From: Thalassobius sp047123305
GTDB taxonomy: Bacteria; Pseudomonadota; Alphaproteobacteria; Rhodobacterales; Rhodobacteraceae
Reading direction: 5' to 3'
NCBI RefSeq assembly: GCF_047123305.1
Contig: NZ_CP138918.1
Coordinates: 1-64,000, forward strand
Length of the DNA: 64,000 nucleotides
Made by a program: the position numbers and the translations under genes. The notes below the pieces were generated by a model, which was not told the DNA's origin, did no database searches, and saw only the letters and a list, made by a program, of their open reading frames with translations. Shown one piece after another: positions 42,264 to 52,800 of this stretch. The stretch's first letter is position 1. The number at the start of each line of letters is the position of its first letter.

Positions 42264-43364
42264 GTGAAGACCAAGGACCAGAATCAGGCCATTCAGAACT
42301 GGCGCGCGAAACGCGTGACCATTGCCGATCTGGCTGAGGAACTGGGTCTTACCAAGGGCACGGTCAGCCGCGCCCTAAACGGCTATTCCGACATCTCCGA
42401 GGCCACCCGCATCCGGGTGCGCAAGATGGCCGATCAAATGGGTTACCGCCCGCTCAGCCACGCGCAGGCGATCCGCACCGGGCTGGTCCGGTCGCTGGGG
42501 CTGGTATTGCAGGTCAACGAGCATGACGGCCACCGCCCCTTTGTGGCCGAGTTTCTGGCCGGTGTGTCCGAAGGGGCCTCAGCACAGAACTGGACGCTGA
42601 CGGTCTCAACTGCTGAAAACGACGAAGACACGTTGCGGCTGCTGGAAAGCCTTGCCGACGAGCAAAAGGCCGATGGCTTCATCCTGCCCCGCACGCGGTT
42701 GGACGATCCGCGTATCGCCTTCCTGCGCAAACAGGACATTCCCTTTGTGCTCTATGGCCGCACCGGCGATTCCACCGGCTGCAGCTGGTATGACATCACC
42801 AGCGAAGACGCGATGGTCGAGGCTGTGCAACAACTGGCGGATCTGGGCCACCGCCGCATCGGGTTCATTCCAGGGGCCAGCGGCTACACCTATGCCCAGC
42901 TGCGCCTTGAGGGCTATCAGCGCGGGTTGGAGGCTGTGACCCTGCCGCATGACCCGGCGCTGATCACCGCGCCTGCCGTCAATATGACCGAAGGGGCAGA
43001 GGCCGCCCGCCAGCTGCTAGACCAGCCAAACCCGCCCAGCGCGCTGCTCTATAGTGTCGACCGGGCGGCGATTGGCGCCTATACTGTTGCCAAAGAACGC
43101 AGGCTGACAATCGGCCGCGACTTTTCCGTGATCGCTTATGACGGGGTGCCAGAAGGCAGCCTGATCGATCCGCCGCTGACAACGTTCCAGGTAGATACAC
43201 GCAAAGCCGGCAAACGGCTGGCGGAACTGTTGATCCAGCAAATCCGGGGCGCAGACCCCGAAGACCTACGCGAATTGGCCCGCGCTCGGTTCCTTGACCG
43301 GGACTCGCATGGACCTGCGCCGCATCCGGTGGATGTGGTGCCTGCGGGCAATACCAAGACCTGA
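42264..43364 (+). CDS. LacI-family regulator of the GH63/ABC operon
   Basis: The 366-residue protein has a LacI helix-turn-helix slightly inside the N-terminus (RVTIADLAEELGLTKGTVSRALNGYSDI region, near residue 18), a hinge MGYRPLSHAQAIRTG near 55, and an effector domain with GLVLQVNEHDGHRPFVAEFL near 75, LYGRTGDSTGCSWYDI near 167 and VIAYDGVPEGSLIDPPLTTF near 290. I chose GTG 42264, with GGGAGGA 9 bp upstream. It precedes the binding-protein gene by 25 bp and probably controls the whole operon. It resembles alpha-glucoside (AglR-like) regulators, but the inducer is unknown. Confidence 0.85.
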   Translation: MKTKDQNQAIQNWRAKRVTIADLAEELGLTKGTVSRALNGYSDISEATRIRVRKMADQMGYRPLSHAQAIRTGLVRSLGLVLQVNEHDGHRPFVAEFLAGVSEGASAQNWTLTVSTAENDEDTLRLLESLADEQKADGFILPRTRLDDPRIAFLRKQDIPFVLYGRTGDSTGCSWYDITSEDAMVEAVQQLADLGHRRIGFIPGASGYTYAQLRLEGYQRGLEAVTLPHDPALITAPAVNMTEGAEAARQLLDQPNPPSALLYSVDRAAIGAYTVAKERRLTIGRDFSVIAYDGVPEGSLIDPPLTTFQVDTRKAGKRLAELLIQQIRGADPEDLRELARARFLDRDSHGPAPHPVDVVPAGNTKT

Positions 43365-43389
43365 ATTCAATAAATAACGGGAGGAAGTT

Positions 43390-44736
43390 ATGACTAAATT
43401 CAGCAAACTGATGACAGGCTCGGCGCTTGCGCTGGCCTTTATGGCCCAAGGGGTCGCGGCGGACACAATCCGCTTCTGGACCACGGAGGAACAGCCTGAG
43501 CGTCTGGCCAAACAAGAGGCGATGGCAGCCGACTTCAAAGCGGCCACCGGCATCGAGGTTACGGTCATTCCGGTTTCGGAATCCGATCTCGGCACCCGCG
43601 CCACTGCCGCCTTTGCGGCTGGGGATCTGCCCGATGTGATCTACCACACCCTGCAATACGCCCTGCCCTGGGCCGAAGCTGGCATTCTGGACACCGAGGC
43701 CGCCACCGACGTGGTTTCGGAACTGGGCACAGACACCTTTGCCCCCGGCGCCCTGGCAATGGCCAACTATGAGGGCGAAACCGCCTCGGTTCCGGTCGAT
43801 GGCTGGACCCAGATGGTGGTTTACCGCAAAGACCTGTTCGAAGCGAACGGCCTGGAGGCCCCGACCAGCTACGCCGCCGTCGAAGCTGCGCTGGAAAAGC
43901 TGCACAACCCGCCGGAAATGTTCGGTTTTGTCGCCGCCACCAAGGTGGATGAGAACTTCATGAGCCAGGTTCTGGAACATGTCTTCCTGGCCAATGGTGT
44001 CAGCCCGGTCGGCCCCGAAGGGTTCCAGCCGCTGGATGTCAAAGCCACCACCGAGGTTCTGGACTTCTACAAGAGCATCGCCGCCGCATCCCCGCCCGGT
44101 GACCTCTACTGGAAGCAATCGCGCGAGCTCTACTTCTCGGGCAATGCGGCGATGATCATCTGGTCGCCGTTCATTCTGGACGAGCTGGCCGGCCTGCGTG
44201 ACAGCGCTCCGCCCACCATCAACGAAGATCCGACCTCGGCCGCACTTGCGTCGATGACCGGAATCGTTACCAACTTCTCCGGCCCCTCGAACCCTGATGG
44301 CGCCGCATGGGGGGACGTGCGCTACTTCGGCATCACCTCGGACGCAGACACCGACAACGCGATGGAGTTTGTGAAATTCTCGATGGATGCGGGCTATGGC
44401 CAGACCCTGTCGATTGCACCTGAGGGCAAATTCCCCGTGCGTGCCGGCACCGAGGCCGAACCGAAGAAGTTCAAAGAGATCTGGGCCAGCCTGCCTGTCG
44501 GTGTTGACCGCAAGGCACCTCTGGGCGACCTCTATGCGCAAGAGATGATTGACGAAATCGTCGGCGGTCTGGAAGTCGCCAAACGCTGGGGCGTCTCCGA
44601 AGGGCAGCTGTCGCTGGCCTCGAAGATGATCAACAGCCAAGCGATCAACCGCGTGGTGCGCCAGTATATCGACGGTGAGGTGGATGCCGCCGCCGCCGTG
44701 GCCGCCATGAACGACGAACTGTCGAAAATCAACTAA
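43390..44736 (+). CDS. ABC transporter periplasmic binding protein (GH63 operon)
   Basis: The 448-residue protein begins with a signal peptide, MTKFSKLMTGSALALAFMAQ, cleaved near VAA-DT. The mature part is a family 1 binding protein: IRFWTTEEQPERLAKQEAM region near residue 27, GDLPDVIYHTLQYALPWAEAG near 77, and LYWKQSRELYFSGNAAMIIWSPF near 238. A GGGAGGAAG site precedes the ATG. With a GH63-like hydrolase in the operon, the ligand may be glucosylglycerol, glucosylglycerate, trehalose or a related alpha-glucoside. The gene is intact, unlike the next three. Confidence 0.9.
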   Translation: MTKFSKLMTGSALALAFMAQGVAADTIRFWTTEEQPERLAKQEAMAADFKAATGIEVTVIPVSESDLGTRATAAFAAGDLPDVIYHTLQYALPWAEAGILDTEAATDVVSELGTDTFAPGALAMANYEGETASVPVDGWTQMVVYRKDLFEANGLEAPTSYAAVEAALEKLHNPPEMFGFVAATKVDENFMSQVLEHVFLANGVSPVGPEGFQPLDVKATTEVLDFYKSIAAASPPGDLYWKQSRELYFSGNAAMIIWSPFILDELAGLRDSAPPTINEDPTSAALASMTGIVTNFSGPSNPDGAAWGDVRYFGITSDADTDNAMEFVKFSMDAGYGQTLSIAPEGKFPVRAGTEAEPKKFKEIWASLPVGVDRKAPLGDLYAQEMIDEIVGGLEVAKRWGVSEGQLSLASKMINSQAINRVVRQYIDGEVDAAAAVAAMNDELSKIN

Positions 44737-44743
44737 AGGCCGC

Positions 44744-44776
44744 GCGGGGTCCTGCGTCTTTGACATAGGACCCCGC
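44744..44776 (+). terminator. Intercistronic hairpin after the binding-protein gene
   Basis: GCGGGGTCCT and AGGACCCCGC form a perfect 10-bp stem with a 13-base loop, followed by CTTTTCC. It lies 8 bp after the binding-protein stop, matching the position of hairpins in the other two importers of this window. Confidence 0.7.
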
Positions 44777-44787
44777 CTTTTCCTGCT

Positions 44788-46020
44788 ATGACCCATTCCC
44801 TACTCCCCCGAGTGGCGCGACCCCGCTTGCCCGGCGCGAAGCCCGACTGGCCTGGGGCCTGCTGGCCCCGACGCTGCTGTCTGTGGCGCTGGTGGTTGTG
44901 ATGCCGCTGCTGGCGATCTTCTGGATCAGCTTCAAACCCATCGGTCTGGCCGATCTGCGCCCGCCCGCCCCGATTGTGCGGGAAGCGTTGCGTGGCTCTG
45001 GCGAGAATTTGCGGATCGAATACCGGTTGCGCAACTCCAGCCAGGACAAGCTGGTCGAAAACGTCGTCATCACCGACACCCTGCCGGATCTGGTGACCGT
45101 CACAGGTGACCTGCCGGCGGGCTGCACCCTGACCGGCCGCGATCTGCGCTGCGCCTTTGACCAGTTGGAGGGGGGCTATAACGAACGGCTGCGCATTGCT
45201 GTCACCACCACCGATGAGGAGGCAGCGGAAGCGGCCGTTGAAGGCTCGGACCCTGTGGTCAGCGGTGAAGCTGACAGCATTCTGACCAATTTTGAGTTTT
45301 CCACTGAAAACTTCGCCCGCATCTTTGACAGTGATGAGTTCATCGCCGTCATGGGGGTGACGCTGTTCTACACCGTGTTCGGTACCATCGGCGCGCTGGG
45401 TGTCGGCCTGTTTGCCGCCCTCTTGCTGAACAAAAGCTTCAAGGGCCAAGGCATTCTGCGCGGGCTGTATCTGTTTCCCTATGTGGCGCCCGTGATCGCC
45501 GTCGCCTTCAGCTGGCTCATCCTGTTTGATCCCTTTTCGGCTCGGCCAACGCGTTGTTGATCCAGATGGGGGTCACCGAGGGCGCGATCAACTTCTTTGG
45601 GGAACGTCCCCTGGCGCTGATCATGGTGACAGTGTTTGAGATTTGGCGCTACTTCCCGCTGTCGTTCCTGTTCATCCTGGCGCGGATGCAGTCGATCGAC
45701 ACCGATATGTATGAGGCCGCCGATATGGATGGGGCCAGCCCGTTCCAGAAGTTCTGGTACCTCAGTCTGCCGCAGCTTCTGGGCATCCTCTCGGTGCTGT
45801 TCCTTCTGCGCTTCATCTGGACCTTCAACAAGTTCGACGACATCTTCCTGCTGACAGGGGGCAACGCGGCACGCGGACCCTGACGGTCAATGTCTATGAA
45901 CAGGCCTTTGCGATCTCCAACATCGGGGCCGGTGCGGCCGTGGCGGTGGTGATCTTCCTCTGTCTGCTCAGCTTCTCGGTCTTCTTCTTCCGCTTCATGA
46001 GCCGGGAGGAGGGTCTGTGA
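44788..46020 (+). pseudogene. ABC transporter permease, MalF type, with three single-base frameshifts and an inserted periplasmic domain
   Basis: Frames joined in order give a complete permease of about 411 residues. It starts at ATG 44788 (MTHSLL) and has helix WGLLAPTLLSVALVVVMPLL, a 110-residue extracytoplasmic segment, then the core (GTIGALGVGLFAALLLNKSF; EAADMDGASPFQKFWYLSLP EAA loop), ending MSREEGL. Reading requires one extra C in the C5 run at 44805-44809, one G at 45539-45540 and one G at 45868-45869. No substitution-type stop is present. The first periplasmic loop carries a DUF11-like beta domain (TDTLPDLVTVTG, CTLTGRDLRCAF). As read it is broken; sequence error is a serious alternative. 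Confidence 0.8.
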
Positions 46021-46092
46021 TGGGTCTGTTTACGAGCCGTGTTCAGGCGCTTGTTGTTCAGGGCTTTGCCCCTCTGGGTCTGCGACCCATTC

Positions 46093-46123
46093 ACCCCAGA
46101 GTATTTACGGAACGTTGAAAGGA
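46093..46123 (+). repeat. Intergenic repeat copy 2 (partial), supplying a ribosome site
   Basis: CACCCCAGAGTATTT, then GTTGAAAGGAG, matches the repeat parts at 49737-49766. It lies between the two permease genes; its GAAAGGAG end forms the Shine-Dalgarno of the second permease (ATG 46132). A 32-codon frame beginning at ATG 46020 and ending in this repeat has no recognisable product. Confidence 0.5.
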
Positions 46124-46131
46124 GCGGTCAG

Positions 46132-47349
46132 ATGCGGATCTTTCTGAACGGAGCCTTTACGGCCGCCCTGCTAGGGGCGCTGTGGATGATGGTTTTGGCG
46201 ATCACCTTTGCGGTGGCCGCGGCCTTTGCCAGCGGCGCGGCGCGTTTCGCCCGGATCTCTTGTTGTCGCTCCTCTGGGGGCTGATCGGCGGCTTGGCCGT
46301 GATCTACACCGGCGCGGGACGGGGCGTTGCGATGCTGGTGAGTGTCGGGGCGCTCTGCGGTCTGGCGCTTGCCGGGCTGGCGCCTGTGGTGGCCGAGGTG
46401 GGCCTTGCCGGGCGTTTGCTGGTAAACGGCGCATTGGGGCTGATCTTTGGCCTCAGCCAGCCCGTGCTGCTGGCCGAGGTGACCGGCCCAGCGACGCAGA
46501 CCCGTCATGCCATTGAGGATGCGGTGATCCGGTTTCTGACGGGGTTTGGCTATATCTTCTTCACCGCTATTGTGGCGATCCCGTTTTACGTCATGGTGAT
46601 GACCAGCCTCAAAAGCCAATCCGAGCTGCTGAAGAACCCGCTGGATTTCTCCATCGATCTGTCCAAGGGCTGGGATCTGTTCCGGTCTTACGTGGAGCTG
46701 TTCCGGGATTCAACTTCGGCGACTACCTGCTGAATTCCATGCTGATTTCGGTGCTGACGGTCTTCATCACCCTGCTGTTTTCGGTGCCCGGCGCCTATGC
46801 GGTGGCGCGGCTGCGGTTCAAGGGACGGGCTGTGCTGTCCCGATCCATCCTGCTGATCTATATGGTGCCGATCATTGTGTTGGCCCTGCCGATCTACATC
46901 GCCTTTTCGATGACGGGGTTGCGCAACACCATCGTGGGCATCCTGCTGATCTATCCGGTGACCACCATCCCCGTCGCGCTTTACATGCTGCAGGGCTATT
47001 TCCGTGGACTTCCACATGAGATCGAGGAGGCGGGCCTGATGGATGGCCTCAGCCGTCTGGCAGTGATCTGGAAGATCACCCTGCCCCTGTCGCTGCCGGC
47101 ATTGGCGTCGGTCTCGCTCTATGTGTTTCATGATTGCCTGGAATGAGTTTTCTGCTGGCCTTCATGTTGCTGGATGACCCGTCAAAATTCACCCTGACGC
47201 GTGGCATTGCCAGCCTCAACTCTTCAGAAATCCCCCGCCAGCATCTGATGGCAGGCTCGGTCATCGCCACCGTGCCGATCATGGTGCTGTTCCTGGGGCT
47301 TGAACGTTTCATGACCAAAGGCCTGACGGCCGGGTCTGTCAAAGGATAA
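46132..47349 (+). pseudogene. ABC transporter permease, MalG type, with four single-base indels and an extended N-terminus
   Basis: Joining frames gives about 405 residues. The first ~130 residues hold four or five hydrophobic segments not found in ordinary MalG-type permeases (MRIFLNGAFTAALLGALWMM; LLSLLWGLIGGLAVIYTGAG). The normal core follows: FFTAIVAIPFYVMVMTSLKS, EEAGLMDGLSRLAVIWKITLP, AWNEFLLAFMLL, ending MTKGLTAGSVKG. Restoring the frame needs one C in the run at 46250-46252, one T at 46710-46711, and removal of one T at 47126-47128 and one T at 47148-47151. All four lie in homopolymers. As read it is non-functional, but codon-level conservation is otherwise intact, so sequence error is likely. 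Confidence 0.78.
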
Positions 47350-47354
47350 GACAG

Positions 47355-48643
47355 ATGAACCAAGCCAGAGATCACATCAGCCTTGATGAGCAGGCCCGCG
47401 CGGTGCTGCGTGGCAATGACCGCGGCGGCTATTCGGTGCCGACCGATGGGCTCTACCGTACCAGTGGAACTGGGACAGCGGCTTTGCCGCCTGGGGCTTT
47501 GCCAGTTTGACCTGCCCCGCGCCTGGTCCGAGCTGGAGACCCTGTTTCCGGCCAATGGCCCACCGGCATGTTGCCACATATCCTATTTCATAAACCCGAT
47601 CCCGGCTACTTCCCGGGGCCGGAGGTCTGGGGCACGGAGGGGCTGGGGCCTGTGCCTTCCTCCGGCATCAGCCAGCCCCCCGTCGCCGCGACCTTTACCC
47701 GGCTGACCTATGAACAAGACCGCGCGGCAGGCCGCGCCCATATCGAAGCGCTCTATCCCAAATTGCTGGCCTGGCACCGCTGGTTCATGCAGTGGCGCTG
47801 CCATGAAGGCATGATCTTTGTCACCCACCCGTGGGAATCGGGCCGCGACAACACGGTGGATTGGGATGGGCCGATGGCGGCGATCGATCCGGTGGGCATT
47901 GACCCCTACACCCGACGCGACACCGCCCATGTGGATCCGCATATGCGCCCCACCAAAGCGGACTATGACCGCTACCTGTTCCTGGTGCAGCGTGGTCGCG
48001 ATCTGGGCTGGGACGAGGCTGCGATGGCCAGCGATATGCCGTTCAAAGTGGCCGATCCAACCATGACCTTCATCCTGTTGCGCGCCAACCACGATCTGAT
48101 TGCCCTCGGCCAAGAACTGGGACAGGACGTGTCAGAGATTGAAGGTTGGATCACCGTGTTGGAGGCCGGTGCCGAACGGTTGCGCCATCCCGACACCGGG
48201 GTGTTTCAGGCAATTGACCTCAACACCGGCGCCCATGCGGGCAATGTGACCTCCGCGGCTTTCCTATGCTGGTATGCGGGCATCGACTGCCCGGTGATGC
48301 TGGGCGAATTGATGGAGGCCTTTGAGGCCTGCACCTACCCGGTGCCCAGCCAGAAAGTCACCGACCCGAAGTTTGACGCCATGCGCTACTGGCGTGGCCC
48401 GACATGGACCATGATGAATGCCATCACCGCACTTGGGCTGATCGACATGGGGCACTTGGACGCCGCCGAAGAGCTGCGCATCCGCTCGGCCCGCCTGTTG
48501 GCGGAACGCGGGTTTGCCGAATACTTCAACCCACATGAAGGCGATCCGGCAGGCGGCGGCACCTTCACCTGGACCGCAGCGATCTGGCTGGCCTGGGCCT
48601 CGCCCAGCGCGGCAACCTACCCAGCAGAGCAACAGGGAGAGCA

Positions 48644-48647
<4 letters not shown>
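47355..48647 (+). pseudogene. GH63-like glycoside hydrolase (MGH1/glucosylglycerate-hydrolase type) with three single-base frameshifts
   Basis: Reconstructed length is about 431 residues from ATG 47355. The N-terminal part reads YSVPTDGLYPYQWNWDSGFAAWGF only after adding one C at 47456-47457; one T in the run near 47505-47515 and one T near 47540-47545 are then needed to reach the long intact frame from 47568. That part has RANHDLIALGQELG, YWRGPTWTMMNAITALGL and FAEYFNPHEGDPAGGGTFTWTAA, typical of the (alpha/alpha)6 GH63/MGH1 fold. Relatives hydrolyse mannosyl- or glucosylglycerate and other small alpha-glucosides. No signal peptide, so it acts on imported substrate. Stop overlaps the ATPase start as ATGA. 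Confidence 0.8.
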
Positions 48648-49693
<1,046 letters not shown>

Positions 49694-49716
49694 CAGTCGC
49701 TCTGTGCAAACAAGCA

Positions 49717-49792
49717 GGGGGGCGTTGCCCCCCTTACCCCCCAGAGTATTTGCAGACCGTTGAAAGCGCCTTTCAATGATCGCTAAATACTC
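49717..49792. repeat. Intergenic repeat copy 3: GC hairpin plus nested inverted repeat
   Basis: GGGGGGC-GTT-GCCCCCC (49717-49733) is followed by a CCCCCCAGAGTATTT box. Then come two nested inverted repeats: outer GAGTATTT (49744-49751) with AAATACTC (49785-49792), and inner TTGAAAG (49760-49766) with CTTTCAA (49770-49776). It lies between convergent genes and may act as a bidirectional terminator. Parts recur at 12400-12465 and 46093-46123. Confidence 0.65.
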
Positions 49793-49804
49793 ATGCTCCT
49801 CGCG

Positions 49805-52800
49805 TTAAGCCTCGCGGACCGTTTGCAGGGCTTTCTCAGCCGTTGGTTTCAGCGCTTTGACGCTGGCCTCTTTCACCGGACCATAGCCACGGAATTCCTG
49901 TGGCAAGGTCAGGAAGCGGCGGGTGTCTTCCAGCGTGTCTGCTGTGACCTTGCCGGTGATGGCTTCCAACCCGTCGAGGAACCAGTCCCGCAGCGCCCGT
50001 TCCATCCGGCGTTCGGCGGTGTAGCCAAACACATCCAACTTGGAGCCGCGCAGGGATTTCAGGCCGGCCAGCCGCGAGAGGACCGGTGACATCCACGGGC
50101 CAAAAGCCCGTTTCACCGGGCGACCGCGGGCGTCTTTTTGACGTGACAGCAGCGGTGGCGCCATGTGGTAGACCTTTTTGTAGCCGTCCTCAAATTCGGC
50201 CTTCAGCATCGCATCAAAGCCGGTCTGGCTGTGCAGGCGGGCCACTTCATATTCGTCTTTGATCGCCATCAGGCGGAACAGGGTTTTGGCGGCCTCGCGG
50301 GTCAGCGCCTCTTCGTGCTCAGTGGGCAGGCTGGCGCGGAAAGCGGCGATGGCGTTGGCAAAACGCAGGGCATAGGCCTCATCCTGATAGTCTTTGAGGA
50401 AGTCCACACGCAGGGCGATCACCGCCTCCAGGCTGTCGTCAACCTCAGGCTCTTGCGGCAGAACGCGGGTGGGATCCACCGCCATCACACGGCCCAGATC
50501 AAAGGCGCCGGTGTTTTTCTCAATCGCAACGCCATTGAGTTCTATCGCCTGTTTCAGCGCCGCCTCGGACACCGGCACCAGCCCCTTTTGCCAGGCCGCG
50601 CCCAGCATCATCACATTGGCAAAAACCGCATCCCCCAGCAGCGCTTCGGCCGCTTTGTTTCCATCAAAGCCCGCGACGTTGTCCGCGCCAACTGCGTTGC
50701 GGATCATCTTTTCGCGGCGATCCACCTTGAGGGCGGCGTCCCGTTTCAGCACCAGATCCCCGGTTGGCATTTCGGCGCGGTTCAGGATCACCTCGGTGCC
50801 CAGACGGTAATGGACCGAGGCTTTGGGGGCGGAAGACACAACCATATCGCAACCGATCACCGCATGGGCCGCCCCCTGATCGATGCGCACCTGATGCACC
50901 GCCTCAGGCGTTTCGCCAAGACGGATGTAGCTGAGGACGGTGCCGAATTTCTGCGCAAAGCCGGTGAAGTCCAAAACTGAGGAGCCGCGCCCCTCGATAT
51001 GGGCAGCCATGGTGATCAGCGCGCCGACAGTGACAACACCGGTGCCGCCAACGCCGGTGACCAGCAGGTCAAACGGCGTCGCGAGCGAACGCATTTTGGG
51101 CTGCGGTAGATCCGCCAGCAGCGCAGGCATGTCCAGATCGGCGCCGGATTTCTTGCGTCGCTCCACGCCCTCGATGGTCACGAAACTGGGGCAGAACCCA
51201 TTGAGGCAGCTGAAATCCTTATTGCAGTTTGACAGGTTCACGCGGCGTTTGCGGCCCAATGGGGTTTCCACCGGCTCCACACTCAGGCAGTTGGATTCCA
51301 CCGAACAATCGCCGCAGCCTTCGCAGACCAGCGGGTTGATGACGGCGAATTTCTTCGGATCTTCCATCTTGCCACGTTTGCGGCGGCGGCGTTTTTCGGT
51401 GGCGCAGGTCTGTTCGTAGATCAGCACCGACACACCTTTGACCTCCCGCAATTCACGCTGCACCGCATCCATCTCTTCGCGTGGGTGGAAGGTGATGCCG
51501 CTGGGGTATTCTGCACGGTCAAACTTGCCGATATCGTCTGACACCAGCACAATCCGCTGCACCCCTTCGGCGCGGCTGGCCTGCGCGATGCCGAGGACAG
51601 AGACCGGCCCGTCCACCGGCTGACCACCGGTCATGGCTACCGCATCGTTGTAAAGCACCTTGAAGGTGATATTGGCCCCTTCCGCCACCGCCTGCCGCAC
51701 CGCCAGGGAGCCGGAGTGATACCAGGTGCCCTCGCCAAGGTTCTGGAAAATATGTTTGCCACCGTTGAACTTGCTGGCAACCACATGGGGCACGCCTTCG
51801 CCGCCCATTTGAGCATAGCCCACCGTGTTGCGCCCCATCCAGGAGGCCATGACGTGACAGCCAATACCTGACGCCGCGATCGAGCCATCCGGCACTTTGG
51901 TCGAGGTGTTATGCGGGCAGCCCGAGCAGAAATAGGGGGTGCGATTGGCGCCGGGTAGGTTCAGCACCGGCGGCTCTGGCGCGGTCAGCTCTTGCGCCTT
52001 GGCCATCAGCCCCTCTTCGGGGAAGAACCGGTCCAGACGTTCGGCGATCACCGGCACCAGATCCAGCGGGCTCAACTCACCGGTCCAGGGCAGCAGCGGA
52101 TCGCCAGCAGCACGGTGTTTGCCGACCATTTTTTGCGGTTTTTCGCCGGGCCAGTCGTAGAAATATTCCTTGAACTGGCTTTCGATGATGCCGCGTTTTT
52201 CTTCGATCACCAGCACTTCTTCCTTGCCCTTCACAAAGGCAAGCGCGTCGCGGCGGGCCAGCGGCCAGACCATGCCGACCTTATAGATGTCGATGCCCAA
52301 ACGGCGGCAGGCGGCGGCGTCCAGCCCCAGAAGGCGCAGCGCTTCCATCGTGTCCAGATGGCCTTTGCCGGTGGTGACGATGCCAAACTTGGCGTCTTTG
52401 ACGTCATAGATGCGTTTGTCGATCGGGTTGGCCTCCACAAAGGCCTCCACCGCGTTCAGTTTATAGCCGATGCGGGTCTCGATCTCGGGGCTGGGCAGGT
52501 CACCGTGGCGCACATGGATACCGTTGGGCGGCAGCTCCACCTCGGGATAGGTGAAGGTCCGATCCGCGTGCAGCGGCACCGAACGGCCGCTTTCCACGGT
52601 TTCCGAGATCGCTTTGAACCCCACCCAGGTGCCGGAATAGCGCGAGAGGGCGAAACCGTATTCGCCATACTCCAGATATTCCTCAACCGAGGCGGGGTTC
52701 AGCGTGGGCATGAACCAGGTCATGAAGGCCACATCGGACTGATGCGGCATGGAGGAGCTTACACAACCATGGTCATCGCCCGCGACCACAAGCACACCGC

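Noticed and set aside
42979..44796. 605-residue open frame on the minus strand
   Set aside because: Antisense to the LacI end and the binding-protein gene, both strongly supported; His/Arg/Gly-rich composition typical of a shadow frame.
46020..46118. 32-codon frame between the two permease genes as a real small gene
   Set aside because: It begins by overlap with a stop and ends in the intergenic repeat, and the true permease start at 46132 has a better ribosome site.
44805..47545. Programmed frameshifting as the reason for split genes
   Set aside because: About ten shifts of both signs in three genes, without slippery heptamers or a consistent downstream structure, cannot be programmed recoding.
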